From contig CAMLGP010000011.1 in NCBI GenBank assembly GCA_946479535.1, forward strand, positions 1 to 15,925: a DNA stretch of 15,925 bases, given 5' to 3'. A program made the translations under genes and the position numbers. The notes below the pieces were generated by a model, which saw only the letters and a program-made list of their open reading frames with translations, did no database searches and had not been told where the DNA came from. The stretch comes from an uncultured Bacteroidota bacterium (GTDB lineage Bacteria; Bacteroidota; Bacteroidia; Chitinophagales; Chitinophagaceae). Shown one piece after another: positions 8,429 to 15,925 of this stretch. Numbering within the stretch: the stretch's first letter is position 1; each line of letters opens with the position of its first letter.

Positions 8429-11128
8429 ATGCAATTGTTAAGACGATTAATTGTCATTAGCCTGTGCCTTATCACAGGAATTACCACTCATGGTCAGAAA
8501 CTGAAGGTGCAGCACCTTCGCTGCGAATACCTGGTTGATCCCATTGGAATAGATACAAAAAAGCCCAGGTTGAGTTGGGAACTGGATGCTGTCTTTCAGA
8601 ATGTATTGCAGGTCTCTTTTCGCATATTGGTTGCTGATGATCCTGCCATTCTGGAAAAGAATAAAGGTAATATCTGGGATACAAAGATTGTTCGCTCATC
8701 CCAATCCATACAGGTAGAATACAAAGGAGTAGCGTTAATTCCTGCAAAAAGCTATTACTGGAAGGTGATGGTCTGGGACAATAAAGGGAATGCTTCTCCA
8801 TGGAGTGAACCCGCACAGTGGCAAATGGGTTTACCTGAAGTTAAAGACTGGAGTGGTGCCAGCTGGATTGGATATGAAACTATTCAGGATACATTGAAGA
8901 TCGTGCCTTTTGCCCATGGAAGAGGGAAGCGGGAATGGGGCGCAAGAAAGGATATACTCCCCCTGTTCAGAAAAGGATTTGATATAAATAAACCGCTGAA
9001 GCAGGCTACTGTATTTATATGTGGATTGGGGCAATTTGAAATGAGTATTAACGGTGAAAAAACAGGAGACCATTTCCTTGATCCAGGATGGACACAATAC
9101 AGTAAACATGCCTTGTATGTTGGATTTGATATTACGAAACAGCTTAAGCAGGGACAAAATGTGATTGGCGTAATGTTGGGCAATGGATTTTATTATATAC
9201 CAGGTGAGCGATATCGAAAGCTGACAGGTGGGTATGGTTATCCGAAAATGATCGCGAAAATAGTATTTGAATACAGCGATGGATCAAAAGATGAAATTAT
9301 CAGTGATAAAGATTGGAAGACTGCTCCTTCGCCAATAACATTTTCAAGCATTTATGGCGGAGAGGATTATGATGCTACAATGGAGAAGGCTGGCTGGAAT
9401 ACGCCAGGATTTAATGAGGGTCAATGGAAGAATGCAGTAGTGACTGATGGTCCACCTGTGCTTCAGGCACAAATGGGAGAACCGGTGAAAGTAATGCAGC
9501 GATTTGCCGGTACAAATAAAAAACAGCTGAATGATAATACCTGGGTCTATGACCTTTCGCAGAATTTTTCGGGAATACCTTTTATTACAGTGAATGGGGC
9601 AAGAGGAGATACTGTCAGAATTACTCCGGGAGAATTGATAAATGATGGAGGTTCTGCCGACCAGCGTGGAACTGGCGGCCCTTATTATTACAACTACAGA
9701 TTAAAAGGAGGGAAGTAAGAGCAATGGAGTCCGCGATTTACCTATTATGGGTTTAGATACCTGCAGGTTCAATGCATTCCAAAACTGGCAGGCAATAAAC
9801 TGCCATCTATTGCCAGCGTTGAAGGTTTACATATTCGAAATTCAGAAAATGATGCCGGTGAATTTGTTTCTTCCAGCAGATTATTCAATGAGATCAATAA
9901 GCTGATACAATGGGCCATTAAGAGTAATATGGTGAGTGTATCTACAGACTGTCCTCACCGGGAGAAGCTGGGTTGGCTGGAACAGACCCACCTGATGGGT
10001 AATTCCATACAATTTAACTATGATGCAGCTAGTCTGTTTCGCAAGACCATTGATGATATGATGCATGCGCAAACTGCGGAAGGAATGGTTCCCAATATCG
10101 CTCCTGAGTACGTACAGTTTGAAGATCCGTTCAGGGATTCACCGGAATGGGGAAGTGCTGCCATTCTTTTACCCTGGTATGTTTATAAATGGTATGGCGA
10201 TAAGCGGGTATTGAGTGATGCGTGGGATATGATGAAGAAATATATTGCTTACCTCCAAAAAAAATCTCAACAAAATATTCTTTCATTTGGTTTGGGCGAC
10301 TGGTATGATCTTGGGCCAAATCCACCAGGATTCTCACAACTGACTCCCATGGGCCTTACCGCAACAGCCATTTTTTATTACGATCTGGATATAATGGAAC
10401 AAATTGCAAAACTGTTGGACAAGACTGACGAAACCAGGGAATATGCGACAATTGCAAAGGAAGTAAGGAAGGCTTTTAATGTCAAGTTCTTTGATAGTAA
10501 AACAAAGCAGTATGGTTCAGGAAGTCAGACCGCTAATGCCATGGCACTTTACATGAACCTTGTGGAGCCAGCCAATGAGAGCGCAGTCCTGGCAAATCTT
10601 GTAAAAGATATCAGGGATCGAAACAATGCATTGACAGCAGGAGATGTTGGTTACCGGTATGTGTTGCAGGCCCTTGAACAGGCGGGCAGGTCTGATGTGA
10701 TATTTGATATGAATAGTCGCGCTGATGTACCGGGATATGGATACCAATTAGCACATGGAGCTACATCGCTTACAGAATCCTGGCAGGCGCTTCCTTCGGT
10801 TTCTAATAATCATTTGATGCTGGGCCATCTGATGGAATGGTTTTATTCGGGTCTTTGTGGGATCAGCCAGGATCCTAATTCAGTTGGGTTTGAGAAAATA
10901 CAGATCAAACCGCAACTGGCAGGAAATATCAGCAGCGCTTCAGCATCCTATCATTCCATTCATGGCTGGATCAAATGCGATTGGGAGCGAAAAGGATTCG
11001 ATTTTGAATTGAACGTTACAATACCAGCAAATACAACAGCAACAATATATTTTCCCCCTAACGATAAATATACAAAGCCAATAAAAATAGGATCAGGTAA
11101 TTATTCATACGTTGTAAAATTGAATTGA
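8429..11128 (+). pseudogene. GH78 alpha-L-rhamnosidase interrupted by an in-frame TAA
   Basis: A GH78 enzyme that would release terminal alpha-L-rhamnose, encoded by 899 codons plus the final stop, but with codon 430 (9716-9718) being TAA. Both halves share one frame: the text reads YRLKGGK, stop, EQWSPRFTYYGFRYLQV, which is the expected family sequence. Residues 1-22 are a signal peptide ending THG. An FN3-like domain covers about 28-135 and a sugar-binding beta-domain about 180-345 (GLGQFEMSINGEKTGDHFLDPGW is split across it). The Bac_rhamnosid beta-sandwich covers about 350-465. The six-hairpin barrel carries STDCPHREKLGWLEQ (D507, E512) and the C-terminal catalytic Glu in HGATSLTESW (E783). 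A beta-sandwich ends the protein. The length is normal for the family. Termination at the TAA yields 429 residues with no catalytic domain. The ATG at 9929 could start a 399-residue piece, but it would lack a signal peptide and begin inside the barrel. The final TGA overlaps the next ATG. Confidence 0.88.
9716..9718 (+). other. Premature in-frame TAA within GH78
   Basis: The TAA sits between KGGK and EQWSPRFTYYGFRY. The frame is preserved before and after, so one substitution from a sense codon (for example GAA, CAA, AAA, TCA or TTA) explains it. An AGGAGG at 9706-9711 precedes it, and an ATG lies at 9724. That ATG is in another frame and reaches TAG after ten codons, so it does not rescue translation. 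Confidence 0.95.
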
Positions 11129-11130
11129 TG
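11126..11130 (+). promoter_or_regulatory. TGATG stop/start overlap coupling GH78 and the second GH2 gene
   Basis: The last base of the GH78 TGA is the first base of the ATG for the second GH2 gene. If ribosomes stop at the premature TAA at 9716, about 1.4 kb upstream, coupled initiation here should fall. The GH78 nonsense codon may thus reduce synthesis of the GH2 enzyme too. That consequence is inference. Confidence 0.7.
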
Positions 11131-13629
11131 AAAGTCTCTCACATTATACATAGTTTGATTTTTATACTATTGGGACAGTTTGGTTTTACCCAAACCTCCT
11201 CCCGCGTTATTACAGATTTTAATGAAGGATGGAATTTTCAGTTGGGAAATGACAGCCTGGCTTTCCAGGTGAATTATAATGATGGAGGCTGGCGGGTATT
11301 GAACCTGCCGCATGACTGGAGCATTGAAGGCAATTTCAGTGAGAGTAATCCAGCTACTACGCAAGGCGGAGCTTTGCCAGGAGGGATTGGCTGGTATCGC
11401 AAATCCTTTATTTTAGATCGTGACCAGGTTGGGAAGAATATTTCAATAGAATTTGACGGAGTATATCGGAACAGCGAAGTATGGATCAATGGATATTTCC
11501 TGGGGAAGCGTCCTTACGGATACAGTTCATTTCAATATGATCTGACATCTTATTTAAATCAGGCCGGTGAAAATATAGTAGCGGTGAAAGTGGATAATAG
11601 CCAGCAGCCGAATTCACGCTGGTATTCCGGCTCTGGCATCTATCGAAATGTGAGACTGGTAGCAGTAAACCCGGTAGCACATATTGCACATTGGGGGAGT
11701 TTTATTACTACGCCGCAGGTCAATAGCTCATCAGCAACAGTAAACGTTGTAACGAAGCTGAAGACTTCAATTATTTCAGAGAAGAATATTAGCATTGTTA
11801 CAGAAGTATATGATGCGAAGAATAAATTTGTTGCAAGCAAGAAGTTGCAATTGACATTGGATGCTGAAGTATCCGGGAATGCTGTATCGATTGCAATTAA
11901 AAATCCACAGCTCTGGTCTGTTGATCGTCCCTATTTATATAGGGCAGTGATCAAAGTAATGGATCAGGGAAAGGTAGTAGACGCAGAATCAATTCCTTTT
12001 GGCATCCGCTATTTTAGGTTTGATCCGGATAAAGGATTTTTTTTAAATGGGAAGCCTCTTAAAATACTGGGAGTATGTAATCACCATGATCTCGGTGCTT
12101 TGGGAGCAGCAATAAACACTCGTGCTATTGAACGGCAATTGGAGATCCTGAAAGAGATGGGATGCAATGCCATTCGTACCGCACATAATCCTCCTGCACC
12201 TGAATTGCTGGATCTATGTGATAAGATGGGTTTTCTGGTAATGGATGAAGCCTTTGATATGTGGAGGAAAAAGAAAACCAAATTTGATTATTACTCGGAT
12301 TTCGATCAATGGCATAAACAGGATATTGAGGATATGGTGTTGCGGGACCGTAATCATCCTTCTGTATTCATGTGGAGTGTGGGGAATGAGATAAGAGAAC
12401 AGTTTGATAGTTCTGGTATTGCGATCACAAAAGAATTAGTTGGGATCATTAAGAGCCTTGATACTACGCGGCCGGTTACTGCAGCATTAAGCGAATGGGA
12501 TCCCTCGAAGAATTATCTGTATAAATCAGGTGCGCTGGATGTGGTGGGATTGAATTATCACCACGAAGTGTACGATAGCTTGCAATATTATTATCCGGGA
12601 AAACCCTTGTTGGGAGCAGAGAATATGTCGGCCCTTGAAACAAGAGGTCACTATGATCTCCCTTCTGATTCAACTTATCATTGGCCGGCCAGATCACCAC
12701 AACGATTTGTAGAGAATGGCAATCCGGATTTTACGGTGTCAGCTTATGATCAGGTATCTGCCTATTGGGGGTCAACACACGAGGAAACATGGAAGGTTAT
12801 TAAGCGCCATGAATATTTAGCTGGATTGTTTGTGTGGACGGGTTTTGATTACCTCGGTGAGCCTACTCCTTATCCCTGGCCTGCAAGAAGTTCCTACTTC
12901 GGTATTATTGATCTGGCAGGTTTTCCCAAGGATGTTTATTATATGTACCAGAGTGAATGGACCAGTAAGCCTGTGCTTCATTTATTTCCGCACTGGAATT
13001 GGAAAGAAGGACAGATGGTAGATGTGTGGGCTTATTATAATAATGCAGATGAGGTTGAACTTTTCTTAAATGATAAATCAATGGGTATCCGAAAGAAAGA
13101 GGGAGATGACTGACATGTTATGTGGCGCATTCCTTTTCAGCGAGGTACATTAAAAGCGGTGTCAAAAAAAAATGGGAAAACGGTATTGGTAAGAAAGATT
13201 ACTACAGCAGGACAACCGGTCAAAATACATTTGATAGCAGATAGAAAAAAACTAAAGGCAGATGGTCGCGACCTGGCCTATATTACTGTACGTATTGAGG
13301 ACAGGGATGGCAACCTCGTTCCTGATGCTTCAGATGTCATCAATTTCTCCTTTGCGCAGTTGGGATCCAATCCGGCTAATGACCCCAATTATGTAGCCCC
13401 CAACCCAGAAGATATTCCGAATTTCCGATTCAACGGAACGGGATATATAGTAGGGACCGATAATGGCTACCAGGCCAGCAGAGAGTCTTTTAAAATGGGT
13501 GTCAGAAGGGCCTGGAAAGGCATGGCTTTAGTGATCCTCCGGGCCGGCCAAAAAAAGGGAAATATTACATTATGGGCGAAAGCCGATGGGCTGGAAACAG
13601 CGAGTATTTCCCTTGTAACAGGGGAGTAA
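11128..13629 (+). pseudogene. GH2 beta-galactosidase-like enzyme interrupted by an in-frame TGA
   Basis: A second GH2 enzyme, 833 codons plus stop, with codon 662 (13111-13113) being TGA. I chose the ATG at 11128 (the TTG at 11125 is the alternative) because it overlaps the GH78 stop as TGATG and gives a clean signal peptide (MKVSHIIHSLIFILLGQFGFTQ). The sugar-binding domain is at about 25-185 (LPHDWSIEG, GGIGWYRKSF, FDGVYRNSEVWING, WYSGSGIYRNV). An Ig-like domain precedes the TIM barrel at about 300-605. The barrel has GVCNHHDLGALG, IRTAHNPPAPELLDLCD and VMDEAFDMW, with acid/base E421 in SVGNEI and nucleophile E498 in LLGAENMSA. A DUF4982-like domain begins at about 614 (LHLFPHWNWKEGQ, NADEVELFLNDKSMG) and is cut by the TGA after KKEGDD. 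In frame, HVMWRIPFQRGTLKAV and a C-terminal Ig-like domain (ADGRDLAYITVRIEDRDGN) follow. A 661-residue product would keep both catalytic residues, so residual activity is possible. Rhamnosidase and galactosidase would act on the same substrate. Confidence 0.87.
13111..13113 (+). other. Premature in-frame TGA within the second GH2 gene
   Basis: The TGA lies between KKEGDD and HVMWRIPFQRGTLKAV, where GH2 relatives with this domain usually read through as GDD-Leu-HVMW. A TTA to TGA change would be a single transversion. The following base is C, giving UGAC, a context known in E. coli to terminate weakly. Confidence 0.93.
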
Positions 13630-13633
13630 AGCC

Positions 13634-13918
13634 CTATTTTAAGGTAACACCCAGTTCCGGGAACGATGCCGGTCCGCAGGAAGATATTCCATCATTATAG
13701 CGAAACCTTACATTGTTATGCCCTATGGGCGCCAGTACCTTAGTAAGGTCAAGTTGAAGTTTGCTGGACACAAACTTTTTGGTAACGGTTAAAGCTTATT
13801 TGGATGAAACGATTCTTGCCTGCTGATCAAATTTCCTGCTATCGGAACGGCTCCATTCAGGCCGTAATATTACCGATACATCCCAACCGTTTTTTACCCC
13901 AACATACCCTGTTCGGTT
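13634..13918 (-). pseudogene. Possible antisense coding remnant (C-terminal protein fragment)
   Basis: On the minus strand one frame reads 95 codons, from 13918 down to a TAG at 13634-13636, with a single internal TAA at 13796-13798. The part before that TAA includes GYVGVKNGWDVSVILRPEWS and DSRKFDQQARIVSSK. The part after it includes KFVSSKLQLDLTKVLAPIG and NNVRFRYNDGISSCGPASF, and ends PELGVTLK. The composition looks protein-like (a mix of beta-strand-type and charged residues), and the final stop lies just beyond the 3' end of the second GH2 gene. A minus-strand TGA at 13919-13921 closes the frame upstream, exactly where the signal peptide of the DUF3826 gene begins. I recognise no family and see no start codon with a leader. 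It may be the tail of an inverted, decayed neighbour gene, or chance. The + strand of 13630-13803 shows no gene and no convincing terminator. Confidence 0.3.
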
Positions 13919-13935
13919 TCAGGATATTTCTTATA

Positions 13936-14592
13936 ATGTTAGCCTTACTGGTTTCAGCTGTTTCTCTTTTTGCACAGCAGGATGCGGACCAGGATGCTGC
14001 GTATAAGAAGGTGATTCATGACAGGGTTGCCAAATTTGTAGACCCCCTTAATATTGATGCCGCTCATTATAATAGTATAATGGAAATCATTTCACAACGC
14101 TATTATACTATTAACACCCTGAGCGAAAGGAGCAAAGCCTCAATTGCAGCAATCAAATCACAAAACCTGTCTACAGAAGAGAAAGATGCTCTCATTAAGA
14201 AGGAAGATGATACCAGAATGGTTGAGTTGAAAAAAGGGCATGATGAGTTTGTTACCGCGCTGCAAAAGAAATTATCCGGAGAACAGGTTGAGAAGATCAA
14301 AGATGGAATGACATACAGTGTACTACATGTCACTTATGATGCCTATGTGGATATGATCCCCCGTTTAACAACTGAACAAAAAGATAAGATCTATTCATGG
14401 CTGGTAGAAGCGCGTGAACTGGCAATGGATGGAGAATCATCTGATAAGAAGCATCAGATCTTTGGAAAATATAAAGGAAGAATAAATAATTATCTCGCTG
14501 CCCAGGGTTATAATGTAAGAGACGAAGAACATGCCTGGCAGGAGCGAATAAAAGAAAGAAAGGCAATGGCAAAGCAGGCAGAAACGAAATAG
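13936..14592 (+). CDS. DUF3826 family exported protein
   Basis: A small exported helical protein of the DUF3826 family, common in Bacteroidota glycan loci (often pectin-related) and of unknown function. Family-like segments are the N-terminal AAYKKVIHDRVAKFVDPLNID, the central LSGEQVEKIKDGMTYSVLHV and the repeated-looking IPRLTTEQKDKIYSWLVEAR. The C-terminus carries AMDGESSDKKHQIFGKYKGR followed by INNYLAAQGYNV. The frame opens at an ATG at 13804, but the first 44 codons from there look nothing like the family and would put a very long tail before the hydrophobic signal core (IFLIMLALLVSAVSLFAQQ). I therefore take the ATG at 13936, although it leaves the signal peptide without a basic residue. 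The Arg just upstream hints that the original start lay near 13909-13930. The protein is lysine- and glutamate-rich and probably periplasmic. A role alongside pectin-type enzymes is inferred from context only. Confidence 0.85.
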   Translation: MLALLVSAVSLFAQQDADQDAAYKKVIHDRVAKFVDPLNIDAAHYNSIMEIISQRYYTINTLSERSKASIAAIKSQNLSTEEKDALIKKEDDTRMVELKKGHDEFVTALQKKLSGEQVEKIKDGMTYSVLHVTYDAYVDMIPRLTTEQKDKIYSWLVEARELAMDGESSDKKHQIFGKYKGRINNYLAAQGYNVRDEEHAWQERIKERKAMAKQAETK

Positions 14593-14711
14593 AACACTGA
14601 CTGCAACCGCCTCTTTCGCTGGTACCCCATAAAAAATAAACCTATCCTGTGAGCTTCAATAATATCTAACTGCGTATTTCTGGATTACTCATTTAATATA
14701 AAAAAAGCCAT
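14593..14711 (+). other. Intergenic leader before the SusC-type gene
   Basis: A 119-base gap between the DUF3826 gene and the receptor gene. Its last 60 bases are A/T-rich with an A-run just before the start, as is usual for Bacteroidota leaders. I found no exact TAnnTTTG -7 element, no hairpin followed by a T-run and no riboswitch-like structure. A separate promoter for the receptor is plausible from the spacing but not demonstrated. Confidence 0.3.
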
Positions 14712-15925
14712 ATGAATTTTCCGCGACTACCAAAGCTACTGCTGTGCCTTCTGCTTTTTAGTTTTACTTATGCTGCTGCCCAGGAAAAATCCATTAGTGG
14801 TAAGGTCATTAACCAGGCCTCAGGTGTTCCGCTTGAAGGTGTTACGGTTAAAGTAAAAAATGGTACTGCTGTTACCAAGACTGATGCCCAGGGCGTATTT
14901 CAAATCAATGTTCCTTCACCTGAATCTGTGCTTACGTTTACACACGTTGGATTTGGTGTGTATGAAGCAAAGGCAGGATCAGGTAATCTTTCCATTCCAA
15001 TGTTCCAGACAAATCTTGACCTGGAAGATGTGGTGGTGGTTGGATACGGAACACAACGATTAAAAAATGTTACTGGATCTATTGTTTCAGTAGATCCTAA
15101 CAAGTTGAAAGATATACCTGTGCCTTCTGTTACAGATCTTTTAAGAGGTCAGGTGCCAGGACTGAATGTAGTAGGGTATGCTGGAAGACCCGGTATTATG
15201 CCCACCCTGAATATTCGCCAGCAATTCAACTGGGGTAAAGACGGAGGCAACCCTTTTCCATTGATAGTAATTGATGACGTGATACAGACTGACCCTGCAA
15301 CCGGGCTGGCTTCGCTGGATCGCTTTAACCTGCTTGATATTTCCGAGATAGAAAGTATTACAGTGTTGCGTGATGCGAGTGCAGCCATTTATGGATCAAG
15401 GGCATCACAGGGAGCTATTTTGATCAAAACCAAAAGAGGTAAGGCTGGTCCCCCAAGAATAAACTATTCCGGAAAATTTGAAACCAATAATGCCGTAAGC
15501 CATGGTAAAGTGATGAATGCTTATGAGTATGGCATTTATGCCAATCGATTCGGACGTGCACTTGGATGGAATAATGATCAGCTATTCAGTACTTCCGAAC
15601 TGGAACGCATGAAATCGTTGAATTATGACTGGATGAGACATGACTGGGAAGGCGCTGGAGCCATGCAACATTCACTGGATGTTAGCGGTGGATCAGAAAA
15701 GGCCACCTATTTTGTGGGTGGGTCTTATTACACACAGGGTGCAAACCTGGGCTCCCAGGATTTTTCCCGTTTTGGATTCAGATCAGGTACTGACATAACT
15801 GTTGCAAACGGTTTGAAGTTCAGTGCAAATATTGCCGCTTATAGTTCAAACCTTGAAAAATCATTTACTAAAATCGCTGTTCAGGACGGAAGCTATGGAT
15901 TAGGCGGAGAACAGAATGATTATAG
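14712..15925 (+). CDS. SusC-type TonB-dependent outer-membrane receptor, 3' partial
   Basis: The N-terminal 404 residues of a SusC-family receptor, which would import oligosaccharides across the outer membrane with TonB energy and a SusD-type lipoprotein partner. The frame is open to the right edge, and a full protein would usually be about 1000 residues. Residues 1-24 are a signal peptide ending AAAQ. A carboxypeptidase-regulatory-like beta domain covers about 26-100 (ISGKVINQASGVPLEGVTVK). There is no STN domain, so no sign of anti-sigma signalling. A TonB-box-like stretch, DLEDVVVVGYGTQ, is at 103-115. The plug follows (VTDLLRGQVPGLNV, IESITVLRDASAAIYGSRAS, GAILIKTKRGK) and the first barrel strands start at about 250. 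The usual plug segment of IRGxxS type is here LNIRQQFNWGKDGGNPFPL (166-184), marking a distinct SusC subgroup. It is probably followed by susD outside the window. Confidence 0.95.
   Translation, partial: MNFPRLPKLLLCLLLFSFTYAAAQEKSISGKVINQASGVPLEGVTVKVKNGTAVTKTDAQGVFQINVPSPESVLTFTHVGFGVYEAKAGSGNLSIPMFQTNLDLEDVVVVGYGTQRLKNVTGSIVSVDPNKLKDIPVPSVTDLLRGQVPGLNVVGYAGRPGIMPTLNIRQQFNWGKDGGNPFPLIVIDDVIQTDPATGLASLDRFNLLDISEIESITVLRDASAAIYGSRASQGAILIKTKRGKAGPPRINYSGKFETNNAVSHGKVMNAYEYGIYANRFGRALGWNNDQLFSTSELERMKSLNYDWMRHDWEGAGAMQHSLDVSGGSEKATYFVGGSYYTQGANLGSQDFSRFGFRSGTDITVANGLKFSANIAAYSSNLEKSFTKIAVQDGSYGLGGEQNDY

Noticed and set aside
8831..9183. Minus-strand open frames of about 100 codons under GH78 and the other enzymes
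   Set aside because: They lie fully opposite strongly supported + strand family sequence and show no recognisable motifs. They are shadows of the real genes.
9724..9756. Restart of translation at the ATG after the AGGAGG and TAA in GH78
   Set aside because: This ATG is in another frame and meets TAG after ten codons. It cannot restore the rhamnosidase.
9929..11128. A separate gene for the catalytic half of GH78
   Set aside because: It begins within the barrel, lacks a signal peptide, and the 70 codons before it are also GH78 in the same frame. It is the 3' part of the broken gene.
9716..13113. Selenocysteine, pyrrolysine or genetic-code reassignment explaining the stops
   Set aside because: The two stops are TAA and TGA, and normal genes here end in TAA, TGA or TAG. 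No single recoding rule fits, and no recoding hairpin was evident by eye.
13654..13664. Palindrome GTTCCGGGAAC as a terminator or operator
   Set aside because: The arms are only five bases with a one-base centre, and no T-run follows. This is too short to support a call.
13737..13749. Palindrome ACCTTAGTAAGGT as a regulatory site
   Set aside because: Six-base arms with a one-base centre occur by chance, it is not repeated in the window, and it lies within the antisense frame.
1..15925. CRISPR array, tRNA, rRNA, insertion sequence or integrase
   Set aside because: No regularly spaced repeats, no tRNA-like arms or rRNA motifs, and no transposase or recombinase frames were seen on either strand.

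Overview
This window looks like part of a glycan-degradation locus (a polysaccharide utilisation locus) from a Bacteroidota bacterium, most likely the Chitinophagaceae/Sphingobacteriales side of the phylum. The basis is the content: secreted enzymes with Bacteroidota-style signal peptides, a DUF3826 protein, a SusC-type TonB-dependent receptor, moderate-to-low GC, and no strong Shine-Dalgarno sequences before most starts. The genus cannot be fixed from the sequence. Every gene I accept is on the + strand.

Layout. (1) 3-2060: the 3' part of a large protein resembling (alpha/beta)-barrel glycosidases of the alpha-glucuronidase type, cut by the left edge. (2) 2140-4962: a secreted GH95 enzyme (alpha-L-fucosidase/alpha-L-galactosidase family) with about 175 extra residues inserted near the N-terminus. 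(3) 4959-8414: a large secreted GH2 enzyme with a malectin-like module and further C-terminal beta domains, overlapping GH95 by ATGA. (4) 8429-11128: a GH78 alpha-L-rhamnosidase interrupted by an in-frame TAA at 9716-9718. (5) 11128-13629: a second GH2 enzyme, joined to GH78 by TGATG and interrupted by an in-frame TGA at 13111-13113. (6) 13634-13918: no + strand gene is supported. The minus strand carries a protein-like reading that may be a gene remnant. (7) 13936-14592: an exported DUF3826 protein. (8) 14712 to the right edge: the N-terminal 404 residues of a SusC-type receptor.

How the genes work together. The receptor would import oligosaccharides. The exported or periplasmic GH95, GH2 and GH78 enzymes would trim terminal fucose (or L-galactose), beta-linked galactose or uronic acid, and rhamnose. 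The first gene may remove a uronic acid. This suggests a branched plant (pectin-like) or algal glycan rich in deoxy sugars, which is an inference. Overlaps and short gaps indicate that genes 2-5 form one operon, probably including gene 1.

The most unusual feature is that two neighbouring enzymes are each broken by a single in-frame stop codon, TAA in one and TGA in the other. Reading frame and family motifs are preserved on both sides. This suggests very recent nonsense mutations, substitution errors in the sequence, or, least likely, readthrough. GH78 would lose its whole catalytic domain. The second GH2 would keep its catalytic barrel and lose only C-terminal modules. I did not see a convincing new biological system beyond this.
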